From NCBI RefSeq assembly GCF_003675385.1, contig NZ_RCWZ01000006.1:1-64000 (forward strand): a stretch of 64,000 nucleotides of DNA, read 5' to 3'. Shown here in pieces: positions 8,350 through 17,048 of the stretch. Under the pieces are notes generated by a model. That model saw only the letters and a program-made list of their open reading frames with translations. It ran no database searches and was not told the origin of the DNA. This DNA comes from Mucilaginibacter kameinonensis (GTDB taxonomy: Bacteria > Bacteroidota > Bacteroidia > Sphingobacteriales > Sphingobacteriaceae). The first letter of the stretch is position 1. Each line of letters begins with the position of its first letter. The position numbers and the translations under genes are program-made.

Positions 8350-9753
8350 TTACTTGTGAATTTTGGTGTAAATGATATTCATGCGGATACTGTAACCCGG
8401 TGTGTTTTTATCGCTACCCACTATAATCGAACGGGCTGCCGTTTGTGTTGATGGTGCCACGTCAATACCTGTTGTGGTGTTAACAAGGGTAGTATCAACC
8501 GGGGCAATATAAGTACCATAGTCAATGGTTTTCTTGCGGATCAGATCCTGAACAAAAGCCGTAACCAGGAAGTGGTATTCTTTTTTGGTACGATCATAGC
8601 GGCCGCCAAACAAGCTGGTTTGTGAACGCGGATCGCTTGCACTTGCATCCTGTATTAATGTCCTTTGTTTGGCTATATCCAATTTATACATGGTTAGCTT
8701 AGGCAATGGCGCATAAGGTACACCTGAACCGGCACGTGGCGTTATAACGATTTCGGCACGGTTTAATACTACCGATGAGTCAACAAGTTTATCCAAACCA
8801 GGGAAACTTAGTTTAGCCCTTAAGCCTGCAAGTCCCTGAAGGTAAACTGTATTTTGCGATGTTGTTGTATTATTAAGTGCCGCCTGAATGGTAGTGCTGT
8901 AAGTATGCGTAATTTCCGCGGCACGGTTAAAGAACGGCATGGTTACCGAAGCTGTGTCGATGGTACTCGTCGTCGTACTCGTGGCTGCGGTAACAACTTT
9001 ATAGAAAACATCAATTTGAGACGAACCAAGGTCAAGCTGTATAATACCACCGGCGTCGCTGGCCTGTGCCCTTTCTAAGCTCAGGTATAAACCTTTTATT
9101 GTACTTTGGAAAGTAGTAGGCGATGCCAGTACTGTACCGCTTGCATTAAACAGGTTATTGTAGATGAATGCTTTGCTCAATGGTACACGCAACTGAGGCG
9201 CAACACGCTGTACGGTATCGGTAGAGTCGGCACGGATACGGGCAATAGTGATACTGTCATGCGTACGCGCGGTGAAGGTTTTAGAACCAAGCAAAGCGCT
9301 CAGATCGGCATCCCAGTGGTTATTGCTGTAATAGGTTTTGCTTTCAACCTTCTTTTGAAGCTGATAAACGTTTATTTTATAACGCGAAGCCAGTGAGTCG
9401 CCATAAAAACCATCAGAATATTTGAGTACAAGTATAGCCGAGTCAATGGTAAGGGTACCTGCCGGAACAGAATACGCTGCACCATTTGGTAAGTTAACGC
9501 CCAGTGCAACAATACTTTTTGTTGTACCAAATACAGGGTCAACAAAGTTGGCAAGCGGTGTTCTTGTCATACCCGATGTCGACGCGGTATCATCAGCAAC
9601 AGTATTGATAACGATATTGGTATCAACTACCAGGTTACCATTGATCTCGTTTTGATCATTGATACCCAAACCAATACCATCCTGGCGTTTACAACTATTC
9701 AAAATAAAAAGACTTATTAACAGGGTCAATAAGTCTAATCGGAAAAATTTCAT
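8350..9753 (-). CDS. DUF4270 family lipoprotein
   Basis: The 467-residue protein has a signal peptide and lipobox with Cys21 (FILNSC-KRQ), so it is a predicted lipoprotein. The body has the DUF4270 pattern: an early GIGLGIND, repeated beta segments such as SAILVLKYSDGFYGDS, a late KKEYHFLVTAFVQDLI, and a C-terminal NTPGYSIRMNIIYTKI. The family is restricted to Bacteroidota and has no established biochemical role. It starts 15 bases after the GT5-like gene stop on the same strand, so the two are probably cotranscribed. Confidence 0.85.
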   Translation of the reverse strand: MKFFRLDLLTLLISLFILNSCKRQDGIGLGINDQNEINGNLVVDTNIVINTVADDTASTSGMTRTPLANFVDPVFGTTKSIVALGVNLPNGAAYSVPAGTLTIDSAILVLKYSDGFYGDSLASRYKINVYQLQKKVESKTYYSNNHWDADLSALLGSKTFTARTHDSITIARIRADSTDTVQRVAPQLRVPLSKAFIYNNLFNASGTVLASPTTFQSTIKGLYLSLERAQASDAGGIIQLDLGSSQIDVFYKVVTAATSTTTSTIDTASVTMPFFNRAAEITHTYSTTIQAALNNTTTSQNTVYLQGLAGLRAKLSFPGLDKLVDSSVVLNRAEIVITPRAGSGVPYAPLPKLTMYKLDIAKQRTLIQDASASDPRSQTSLFGGRYDRTKKEYHFLVTAFVQDLIRKKTIDYGTYIAPVDTTLVNTTTGIDVAPSTQTAARSIIVGSDKNTPGYSIRMNIIYTKIHK

Positions 9754-9768
9754 ATATAATATTAAGTC

Positions 9769-10596
9769 TTATGCAACATCCACCAATTCGTCGTTGGTAA
9801 TTTCGTCGTAAAAATTGTAATAATTTTCGAAATCTGCGGTAGAATCAAATTCTAAAACCGATTTATTGCTGTTTTTAACATTATTTAACACATCTGCATC
9901 AATGTCAGGGCTGCCCAAAACGATACCGTCTGAGTAGTGGATAGCACCGGCATATAATGCCGAGTTGGTGCCGCCTTTGTAAGGCTCAACATGCTGCTCG
10001 TTCATATTGCTCATAATGGCTTTTGTAGTAAAGTCATTGTGCAATTTCTCCTTAAAATCATTTTCATAAATAGAATAAATGATTTTTGAGTGTTTGAAAG
10101 TAGGATCGTCTTTGTAGGTTGTTTTAAGATAAGCAGGTACAAGCGCGCTCATCCAGCCATGGCAATGGATCACATCCGGAGCCCAACCTAATTTTTTAAC
10201 AGTTTCCAATGCGCCTTTGCAGAAGAAAATCATACGCTCATCATTGTCGGCGTAAAATTTACCTTCTTTGTCTGCAAATACATGTTTACGCTGAAAATAT
10301 TCTTCATTATCCAAAAAATACACCTGCATACGCGCCGCCGGGATAGATGCTACTTTGATGATCAGCGGGTTGTCATTATCATCAATGATAATATTCATAC
10401 CCGATAACCGGATCACTTCATGAAGTCTGTTCCTGCGCTCATTGATGTTACCGAAACGTGGCATAAGGATACGAATTTCGTAACCTTTGTCCTGCATAGC
10501 CTGCGGGAGTTGGCGTGTTATTTCAGCAATTTTTGTGAGTTCAAGGAAAGGGGACATTTCATGAGTTATAAACAAAAGCTTAGATTTACCCATCAC
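9769..10596 (-). CDS. Short glycogen/starch synthase-like protein (GT5 N-terminal domain only)
   Basis: The 275-residue product aligns by eye with the N-terminal Rossmann half of GT5 glycogen synthases: KLLFITHEMSPF, then FFCKGALETVKKLGWAPDVIHCHGWMSALVPAYLKT with the conserved HCHGW(M/Q)S segment. Full GlgA enzymes are ~470-480 residues with a second GT-B half, absent here. The early K-x-G-G-L nucleotide-sugar motif is also not intact (ELTKIAEITRQLP instead). It may be a non-catalytic paralogue. Cotranscription with the DUF4270 gene suggests an envelope or regulatory role, which is inference. It is divergent from panC. Confidence 0.8.
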   Translation of the reverse strand: MMGKSKLLFITHEMSPFLELTKIAEITRQLPQAMQDKGYEIRILMPRFGNINERRNRLHEVIRLSGMNIIIDDNDNPLIIKVASIPAARMQVYFLDNEEYFQRKHVFADKEGKFYADNDERMIFFCKGALETVKKLGWAPDVIHCHGWMSALVPAYLKTTYKDDPTFKHSKIIYSIYENDFKEKLHNDFTTKAIMSNMNEQHVEPYKGGTNSALYAGAIHYSDGIVLGSPDIDADVLNNVKNSNKSVLEFDSTADFENYYNFYDEITNDELVDVA

Positions 10597-10746
10597 TAAA
10601 TCAGTATTTAAAATGTAAAGAAGTCAAAAAATTTGAGTTTGCAAATATAACTAATATTATATAAACTGCCAACGAATTATGCAAGTAACTTTTGGTTATT
10701 TTTAAGCAATTGTACACCTTTGCCAGATTTTGTAATACCTGTTACA

Positions 10747-11577
10747 TTGAAAATATTCACCACCAAAAAAGAAATATCAGATTACTTTAACCGTAAGCCT
10801 GTAAAAGTAATTGGCTTTGTACCAACCATGGGTGCATTGCATAAAGGGCACCTGGGTTTAATTGAACTGGCAAAGCAGCAAAGCACCCAGGTTGTTTGCA
10901 GCATTTTTGTAAACCCTACCCAGTTTAATGACCCTAAGGACCTCGAAAAATACCCACGCCCGATAACCGAAGATATCCGCCGATTAGAAGAAGTAAACTG
11001 CGATATTTTGTTTAATCCGCAGGTTACCGAGATGTATGCTGATAATGAGAAATGGCATTTTGACATGGGCGATCTGGAGCACTTGCTGGAAGGAAAATTC
11101 AGGCCTGGGCATTACCAGGGCGTTACTCAGGTAGTTAATAAATTGTTCAATATAGTTAAGCCCGATGTAGCCTTTTTTGGCCAGAAGGATTACCAGCAGT
11201 TTATGGTGATCAGTAAAATGGTTGAGGCATTGGAAATGCCGGTTAAGCTGGTGATGTGCCCTATTGAACGCGAACCCGACGGCCTGGCCATGAGTTCGAG
11301 AAATATTCACCTTACCCCGTATGATCGTGAGCATTCGCTCATCCTGTCCAAAACGCTCAACTGGGTTAAAGAAAACTTCGATATCAATCAAATTGACACG
11401 CTACAGCAGCAGGCCGCTCAAATGATCAGCAATGAACCCGGCGTTGAACTGGAGTATTTTGAAATAGCCGATGGCAAGACACTTCATCCCGCCACCCCGG
11501 CATCTGAAAGCGTTGTGGCACTGGTAGCTGCCCGTGTAGGTAAAACAAGATTGATTGATAATGTGTTGATTAGTTAG
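10747..11577 (+). CDS. panC: Pantoate-beta-alanine ligase (pantothenate synthetase)
   Basis: PanC joins pantoate and beta-alanine with ATP to give pantothenate, the coenzyme A precursor. The HIGH-like motif PTMGALHKGH is near the N-terminus, followed by SIFVNPTQFN, FGQKDYQQ and the KMSKS-like EREPDGLAMSSRN. A start at TTG 10747 gives 276 residues and the usual 'KIF..' N-terminus; an upstream in-frame TTG at 10720 adds nine residues without family support. No ATG fits, so a TTG start is likely. panD follows 152 bases later; PanD supplies the beta-alanine. Confidence 0.93.
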   Translation: MKIFTTKKEISDYFNRKPVKVIGFVPTMGALHKGHLGLIELAKQQSTQVVCSIFVNPTQFNDPKDLEKYPRPITEDIRRLEEVNCDILFNPQVTEMYADNEKWHFDMGDLEHLLEGKFRPGHYQGVTQVVNKLFNIVKPDVAFFGQKDYQQFMVISKMVEALEMPVKLVMCPIEREPDGLAMSSRNIHLTPYDREHSLILSKTLNWVKENFDINQIDTLQQQAAQMISNEPGVELEYFEIADGKTLHPATPASESVVALVAARVGKTRLIDNVLIS

Positions 11578-11582
11578 AAGCC

Positions 11583-11708
11583 TATGGTTCATAGATCATG
11601 GTTCATGGTTTTTAGCAAAATTGCTGTTAGCGGGTTTGTTGAAATAATCATAAACTATTTACAATCAGCTAACAAATACTATGAACTATCAACTATGAAC
11701 CATGAACT
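11583..11708. repeat. Imperfect inverted repeat between panC and panD
   Basis: TATGGTTCATAGATCATGGTTCATGG at the left reappears in inverted form at the right as CTATGAACTATCAACTATGAACCATGAAC-like sequence, with repeated GGTTCAT/ATGAACC words. The ~70-base middle is AT-rich. It looks like a dispersed palindromic element rather than a clean terminator, since no T run follows. Confidence 0.55.
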
Positions 11709-11717
11709 AAATATTCC

Positions 11718-11725
11718 TAACTTTG
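11718..11725 (+). promoter_or_regulatory. -7 promoter box of panD
   Basis: TAACTTTG is a perfect match to the Bacteroidota -7 consensus TAnnTTTG. Its last base is only 4 bases before the panD ATG (11730), so the predicted transcript start is at or very near the start codon, giving a leaderless or nearly leaderless mRNA. Confidence 0.6.
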
Positions 11726-11729
11726 CGTC

Positions 11730-12080
11730 ATGACAATTGAAATATTAAAGTCCAAAATTCACCGGGTTAAGGTAACGCAGGCGGAGTTGAATTATGTGGG
11801 CAGTATCACTATTGATGAAGACCTGATTGAGGCGGCAAATATCATCCCCAACGAAAAGGTTCAGATAGTGAACAACAATAACGGCGCTCGTTTTGAAACT
11901 TATGTTATCAAAGGCGAACGCGGAACCGGCACAGTTTGCCTGAACGGTGCTACAGCCCGCCTGGCACAGGTAGGCGATATCGTGATTATTATGTCGTACG
12001 CGTATATGGAGGCAGAGGAGGCCCGCAACTACGAACCAATTCTTGTATTCCCCGATTCAGATAATAAACTGATTAAATAG
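11730..12080 (+). CDS. panD: Aspartate 1-decarboxylase precursor
   Basis: PanD decarboxylates L-aspartate to beta-alanine, feeding PanC. The 116-residue length is normal. The self-cleavage site that makes the pyruvoyl cofactor is visible as Gly24-Ser25 in YVGSITID, preceded by the conserved KSKIHR (residues 7-12, with Lys9). The later NNNNGARFETYVI and GTVCLNGATARL segments match the family (NG-AA in most members). It lies downstream of panC on the same strand with its own predicted -7 box. Confidence 0.96.
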   Translation: MTIEILKSKIHRVKVTQAELNYVGSITIDEDLIEAANIIPNEKVQIVNNNNGARFETYVIKGERGTGTVCLNGATARLAQVGDIVIIMSYAYMEAEEARNYEPILVFPDSDNKLIK

Positions 12081-12099
12081 TTTTTGGGAGATGCCCGGC

Positions 12100-12627
12100 T
12101 TAATTGGACGGGTATGATCCTATCCCCAATGATACTTTCAGGCTCGCGTCGGTAGCGGCTGCTTTACGCAGGCGATAAACCATCCTGATACGTACCGAGG
12201 GTTCGCGTACAAGCACATCCAAAAAATGCGAGTTATCGATATCCAATACAATGCTGTTACCGGCATTGGGTTGGATATCTTTGCGGATAGCTACCATCAC
12301 TTCTTCACTGCCATCGCTTTTACCCATGTAAACCCTTAATGAAGCGATATTGCCGATGTTATAATCCGTAGGGTCCTTTGATTCCAACTTGGCCGATATG
12401 ATGCGTACTTCACTTATTTTATTGGCGTTGTTGCCATCTTTAGTAAAATCCTGGTCAAAGCTGTTACCCGTACTTACTGCTATTTGAGCTTCATCAACCT
12501 TAGCCGACGCCGGGATCACCATAGTAGCCGTGTAGGGGAAAGTTGATTTAACAACTGATTGCAGCATAGCGCAGCTGCCAAGGAATAAAATAGCCACAAG
12601 CAATGGAAAAACAGGCTTCTTTATCAT
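12100..12627 (-). CDS. Putative lipoprotein of unknown function
   Basis: The 175-residue product has a signal peptide with a good lipobox, Cys19 in LFLGSC-AM. The remainder is predicted beta-rich (FPYTATMVIPASAKVDEAQIA, then LRVYMGKSDGSEEVMVA and a C-terminal SVRIRMVYRLRKAA). No family was recognised. It is convergent with panD, with 19 bases between the stops, and appears monocistronic. Confidence 0.7.
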   Translation of the reverse strand: MIKKPVFPLLVAILFLGSCAMLQSVVKSTFPYTATMVIPASAKVDEAQIAVSTGNSFDQDFTKDGNNANKISEVRIISAKLESKDPTDYNIGNIASLRVYMGKSDGSEEVMVAIRKDIQPNAGNSIVLDIDNSHFLDVLVREPSVRIRMVYRLRKAAATDASLKVSLGIGSYPSN

Positions 12628-12961
12628 AGTTCCTAAATATATAAAGTATTTGCGGGTTGGCGCAATTACAGGTTTAATTGGGATTTTTACAGCCGGGGCT
12701 GTAGGTAAATATAGTAAGATTCTACGAAAATAATATGCCTATTGTTTTATGAAAAAGTGCCTTAAAACTTAAAAAAAGCGGGGTGTAATTGCTGTAATGT
12801 TAAATCTGAAAAAAAACATGAATGGTGTTTGTTAAAATTCTATCTTTGCACCCCGACGCTGAAGTCGGGATTTCTTGGCTTTCAGCGCATAGGAAAAACC
12901 GTTTAAAGGCTTAACTGTCTTTAACTTTTGACTTAGAACTTTTGAATTAAAAAAAAGCCCT
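12628..12961. other. Divergent intergenic region and carB leader
   Basis: This 334-base gap separates the minus-strand lipoprotein from carB. It holds the -7 box TATCTTTG at 12841-12848 and, just after it, a small hairpin CCCGAC/GTCGGG (12852-12857 with 12864-12869). No open frame with coding character is seen. The leader of carB would be ~110 bases, long enough for regulation, but no known riboswitch was recognised. Confidence 0.5.
12841..12848 (+). promoter_or_regulatory. -7 promoter box of carB
   Basis: TATCTTTG is an exact match to TAnnTTTG. No TTTG lies at the ideal -33 spacing; the nearest is at 12828-12831. Confidence 0.45.
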
Positions 12962-15778
12962 ATGCCCAAAGACACCTCCATTAAATCCGTTCTGATTATC
13001 GGCTCCGGCCCAATCATCATCGGCCAGGCTTGCGAATTTGATTATTCCGGATCGCAAGCTGCTCTCTCGCTAAAAGAAGAAGGCATCTCCGTTTCTATCA
13101 TTAACAGCAATCCGGCAACTATTATGACGGATAAAGTTATCAGCGACCATGTTTATCTTCTGCCGCTCACCTGCGAAAGCATTGAGAAAATTTTAACTGA
13201 ACAACAGATTGATGCTGTACTGCCTACCATGGGCGGCCAAACCGCGTTGAATCTTTGTATCGAAGCGTCTGAACGCGGCATCTGGGAAAAGTATGGCGTT
13301 AAAGTTATCGGTGTAGATATCGCCGCCATCGAAAAAACCGAAAACCGCGAAGCGTTCCGCCAGCTGATGGTTGACATCGGCGTAGGTGTTGCTAAATCAA
13401 AAATCGCCAACTCATTCCTTGAAGGTAAAGAAGGTGCGCAGGAAATCGGTTTCCCGCTGGTTATTCGCCCAAGCTACACGCTGGGTGGTAAAGGCGCGGG
13501 TTTCGTTCACAAAAAAGAAGATTTCGACGCTGCCCTTAACCGTGGTTTGCAGGCTTCACCAACCCACGAGGTATTGGTTGAGCAAGCTGTATTAGGCTGG
13601 AAAGAGTACGAGTTAGAGTTGCTGCGCGATAGCAACGACAACGTGATCATCATCTGTTCTATCGAGAACTTTGACCCGATGGGTATCCACACCGGCGATT
13701 CGATCACTGTAGCCCCTGCCATGACCCTGAGCGATCGTTGCTACCAGGAAATGCGTAACCAGGCTATCAAGATGATGCGCGCCATCGGCAACTTTGCCGG
13801 CGGTTGTAACGTGCAGTTCTCGGTAAACCCTGCTGATGAATCGATCATCGCTATCGAGATCAACCCGCGTGTATCACGCTCATCAGCTCTTGCTTCAAAA
13901 GCTACCGGTTACCCAATCGCTAAAATTGCTGCTAAGCTGGCGATAGGTTATAACCTTGATGAAATTGAAAACCAGATCACCAAAACCACTTCGGCTTACT
14001 TTGAGCCAACGTTGGATTACGTGATCGTTAAAATACCTCGTTGGAACTTTGATAAGTTCAAAGGCGCTAATAAAGAACTTGGCCTGCAGATGAAATCGGT
14101 AGGTGAGGTTATGGGTATCGGGCGCAGCTTTACCGAGGCTTTACAGAAGGCCTGCCAAAGTCTGGAGATTGGTCGCGCCGGTTTAGGTGCCGACGGTCGC
14201 CAGAGCCGTAACCTGGAAGAGATCATGGCCAGCCTGGAGCATCCAAGCTGGGACAGGTTGTTCCACATTTATGACGCCTTAAGCCTGGGTGTACCTATCG
14301 AATCGGTACGTAAAGTAACCAAAATCGACCGCTGGTTCCTAAACCAGATCCAGGAGTTGGTTAACCTGGAAGTAGAGCTTCGCCGTTACTCACTGAATAA
14401 TGTTCCTGAAGAGTTCCTGTACACGCTGAAACAAAAAGGTTTCTCAGACGTGCAGATTGCCCACATTTTGGGTAACGTAACCGAGGAAGATGTTTACCAG
14501 CGCCGCAAAGCCCTGGGCATGCACCGCGTTTACAAAATGGTTGACACCTGCGCTGCCGAATTCCCTGCAAAAACTCCATACTACTATTCAAGCTACGAAG
14601 GCGAGAACGAATCTGTAGCATCTGACAGGAAAAAGATCATCGTATTAGGCTCAGGCCCTAACCGTATAGGCCAGGGTATCGAGTTTGATTACAGCTGTGT
14701 GCACGGTTTACTTGCCGCTAAAGAAGCAGGCTTTGAGGCTATCATGGTTAACTGTAACCCTGAAACGGTATCAACCGACTTTAACATGGCCGATAAGCTG
14801 TACTTTGAGCCGGTTTACTGGGAGCATGTACGCGAGATCATCGAATTGGAGAAACCTTACGGTGTTATTGTTCAGCTGGGTGGTCAAACCGCGCTTAAAA
14901 TGGCTGAGAAAATGCACGAGCACGGTATCCGCATCATTGGTACATCATTCAATAACATGGACATTGCCGAAGACCGCGGCCGTTTCTCTGACCTGTTGAA
15001 AGACCTTGACATTCCATATCCAAAATACGGTGTAGCTGAAAGCGCTGAAGAAGCACTTGAAGTTGCTCACAAAGTTGGTTACCCTGTGTTGGTAAGGCCA
15101 AGCTACGTATTAGGTGGCCAGGGCATGAGCATCGTGATTAACGATGAGGACCTTGAAAAAGCGGTTGTAAGCTTATTGCGCAACCTGCCTGGTAACCGTG
15201 TACTGATTGACCACTTCCTTGACCGCGCCGCTGAGGCCGAGTCTGACTCGATCAGCGATGGTGAGGATGTACACATCATTGGTATGATGGAGCACATCGA
15301 GCCTGCAGGTATCCACTCTGGCGACTCGTACGCTGTACTGCCTCCGTTCGATTTTTCGGATACCGTTATCCACCAGATAGAAGAATATACCAAGAAGATA
15401 GCTACAGCACTTAACGTACGCGGCTTGTTGAACATCCAGTTCGCGGTTAAGGATGACAAGGTTTATGTAATTGAGGCCAATCCACGTGCTTCACGTACTG
15501 TACCTTTCATTGCTAAGGCTTATGACGTGCCTTACATCAACATAGCTACCAAAGTTATGCTGGAAGTTAACAAGCTAAGCGACTTCACTATCGAGCGCAA
15601 GCTGTGGGGCTACGCCATCAAAGAACCGGTATTCTCATTCGATAAATTCCCTGAGGTTACCAAGGAGCTTGGCCCTGAAATGAAATCAACCGGTGAGGCT
15701 ATCCGCTTTATCCCTAACCTGCAAGACCCATACTTCAGGCACCTGTACAAAGAGAAATCAATGTACTTGAGTAAATAA
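12962..15778 (+). CDS. carB: Carbamoyl-phosphate synthase large chain, without the MGS-like allosteric domain
   Basis: CarB makes carbamoyl phosphate for arginine and pyrimidine synthesis from bicarbonate, ATP and ammonia supplied by CarA. Both halves of the internally duplicated protein are complete: SVLIIGSGPIIIGQACEFDY starts the first and IIVLGSGPNRIGQGIEFDY the second, each with its ATP-grasp segments (RPSYTLGGKGAG and RPSYVLGGQGMS). The 938-residue protein ends where the E. coli enzyme (~1073) continues into the allosteric domain. No carA is adjacent, and a hairpin terminator follows the stop. Confidence 0.96.
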   Translation: MPKDTSIKSVLIIGSGPIIIGQACEFDYSGSQAALSLKEEGISVSIINSNPATIMTDKVISDHVYLLPLTCESIEKILTEQQIDAVLPTMGGQTALNLCIEASERGIWEKYGVKVIGVDIAAIEKTENREAFRQLMVDIGVGVAKSKIANSFLEGKEGAQEIGFPLVIRPSYTLGGKGAGFVHKKEDFDAALNRGLQASPTHEVLVEQAVLGWKEYELELLRDSNDNVIIICSIENFDPMGIHTGDSITVAPAMTLSDRCYQEMRNQAIKMMRAIGNFAGGCNVQFSVNPADESIIAIEINPRVSRSSALASKATGYPIAKIAAKLAIGYNLDEIENQITKTTSAYFEPTLDYVIVKIPRWNFDKFKGANKELGLQMKSVGEVMGIGRSFTEALQKACQSLEIGRAGLGADGRQSRNLEEIMASLEHPSWDRLFHIYDALSLGVPIESVRKVTKIDRWFLNQIQELVNLEVELRRYSLNNVPEEFLYTLKQKGFSDVQIAHILGNVTEEDVYQRRKALGMHRVYKMVDTCAAEFPAKTPYYYSSYEGENESVASDRKKIIVLGSGPNRIGQGIEFDYSCVHGLLAAKEAGFEAIMVNCNPETVSTDFNMADKLYFEPVYWEHVREIIELEKPYGVIVQLGGQTALKMAEKMHEHGIRIIGTSFNNMDIAEDRGRFSDLLKDLDIPYPKYGVAESAEEALEVAHKVGYPVLVRPSYVLGGQGMSIVINDEDLEKAVVSLLRNLPGNRVLIDHFLDRAAEAESDSISDGEDVHIIGMMEHIEPAGIHSGDSYAVLPPFDFSDTVIHQIEEYTKKIATALNVRGLLNIQFAVKDDKVYVIEANPRASRTVPFIAKAYDVPYINIATKVMLEVNKLSDFTIERKLWGYAIKEPVFSFDKFPEVTKELGPEMKSTGEAIRFIPNLQDPYFRHLYKEKSMYLSK

Positions 15779-15822
15779 TTAAAACATTAAATTGCAGCCT
15801 TTGTAGTTTAATTGCTAATAAC

Positions 15823-15852
15823 GTGAACCTGCAACCCTAATTGCAGGTTCAC
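15823..15852 (+). terminator. Hairpin terminator after carB
   Basis: GTGAACCTGCAA (15823-15834) and TTGCAGGTTCAC (15841-15852) form a perfect 12-bp stem with a 6-base loop. The following tract is T-rich but not a clean run. Confidence 0.6.
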
Positions 15853-15877
15853 TATTGTTGTATTTAGTTACTATAGA

Positions 15878-16525
15878 TTGAAAGTTAATTCGGCTAATGG
15901 TCAGGACATCAACCTGAAGAGTGTTGATCCTGAAGATATGGATGGTGTTTTAATGAAAATTGAAAAGTCATTTAACATCAGTTTAAACGACGCATCGGCA
16001 AACGATGTACAAAACTTTGGTAAACTTTGCGACGTTGTTCTCGAAAAAGTAAAAAAAACAAACGATGGCTGTACCACACAGCAGGCATTTTACAAACTCC
16101 GTAATGCCATCAATGCATCGGCAGGGCACGATAAGGATATCATAAAGCCCCAAACCAAACTTGTTGATCTTTTCCCGCGCGATAGCCGTATTGAGGCTGT
16201 AGCTGCTATTGAAGAAGAGATGGGTTTCCAGATCAGCTTGCTTCAACCCAAGCAATGGATTGTCAACCTGTTTTCTATGATTTTGGTGGTTAGCTTTGTT
16301 TTTGCCTTTTATCACCTGGCTATAGGTATTGCCGGTATGGTGGTAGCTGGTGTAGGCTTAAAACTGGCCGGCCGTTTTGGCAAAGAGATGCATGTAAAAA
16401 CTATCGGCGATCTGGCCGAAAAAATTGCCCGCGAGCATTATATGAAATGCAAACGCGAAGCATCTGCAGTAAATAAAAACGAAGTTTCTGAAAAATTAAG
16501 GCAGCTCATTGTAACAAATGCTTAA
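15878..16525 (+). CDS. Hypothetical protein with acyl-carrier-like segments and a central membrane region
   Basis: The 215-residue product has a hydrophobic stretch (about 130-160, IVNLFSMILVVSFVFAF then GIAGMVVAGVGLKLAG) likely forming one or two membrane helices. Residues ~22-55 (GVLMKIEKSFNISLNDASAN, then FGKLCDVVLEKV) resemble the second half of acyl carrier proteins, and a later HVKTIGDLAEKIA segment has the same feel, but no DSL attachment serine is seen. This resemblance is weak and judged by eye. The frame opens with TTG at 15878; no ATG gives a better start. Flanking hairpins suggest a monocistronic unit. Confidence 0.65.
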   Translation: MKVNSANGQDINLKSVDPEDMDGVLMKIEKSFNISLNDASANDVQNFGKLCDVVLEKVKKTNDGCTTQQAFYKLRNAINASAGHDKDIIKPQTKLVDLFPRDSRIEAVAAIEEEMGFQISLLQPKQWIVNLFSMILVVSFVFAFYHLAIGIAGMVVAGVGLKLAGRFGKEMHVKTIGDLAEKIAREHYMKCKREASAVNKNEVSEKLRQLIVTNA

Positions 16526-16532
16526 TATTGGT

Positions 16533-16567
16533 CGTCAGGGTTAATGTATCACATATTAACCCTGACG
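16533..16567 (+). terminator. Hairpin after the 15878-16525 gene
   Basis: CGTCAGGGTTAAT (16533-16545) and ATTAACCCTGACG (16555-16567) form a perfect 13-bp stem with a 9-base loop, right after the stop codon. Confidence 0.65.
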
Positions 16568-16584
16568 ATTAATTATATCCTGCA

Positions 16585-17046
16585 TTGAGAACTACCTTTA
16601 TCCTGCTTTTTGTTCTGCTGATTGGTGGGACAATGAAAACTTATGCCCAAGCCAAAAACGCTATTGGCCTTGGTCTTTCCTTAAACACCTCCCGCGAAAA
16701 TAGTAATGGCTTTGGCGCCCTTTTACAGGGTGAAGTTAAAATAGCAAAGGCTGTAAGTATAACACCGTATCTGGGGGGCGAAGTTGCCTATGGTGTGCTG
16801 GCCGGGTTATCGGGTAGATATTATTTCAGCAAAGAGATTTATACATTGGCAGGTGCATTCGGCCATCTTGATCCCGATTATTCCGGCTTCGGCGCCACTG
16901 CCGGGATAGGTTTTATCATCTTATCAGCACGGCATCAAACCCTTGATCTGAATTTTCATGGCGATTATATGAAGAGGGGCAGCCAGCCAACACCCGTAGC
17001 CGGATTGAGGCTTATTTATAGCTTTTCTTTTACTAAGCTTGAATAG
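16585..17046 (+). CDS. Small secreted or outer-membrane beta-barrel-like protein
   Basis: The 153-residue product has a signal peptide (RTTFILLFVLLIGGTMKTYAQA, cleavage after ..AQA) only if translation begins at TTG 16585; the first ATG (16633) lies inside the signal. The mature part alternates hydrophobic and polar residues with many glycines (GLGLSLN, SGRYYFSKEIYTLAGAFGHL, GFGATAGIGFIIL) and ends LRLIYSFSFTKLE, which fits a small outer-membrane beta barrel. It is convergent with the DUF4920 gene, the stops being 2 bases apart. Function unknown. Confidence 0.65.
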   Translation: MRTTFILLFVLLIGGTMKTYAQAKNAIGLGLSLNTSRENSNGFGALLQGEVKIAKAVSITPYLGGEVAYGVLAGLSGRYYFSKEIYTLAGAFGHLDPDYSGFGATAGIGFIILSARHQTLDLNFHGDYMKRGSQPTPVAGLRLIYSFSFTKLE

Positions 17047-17048
17047 GC

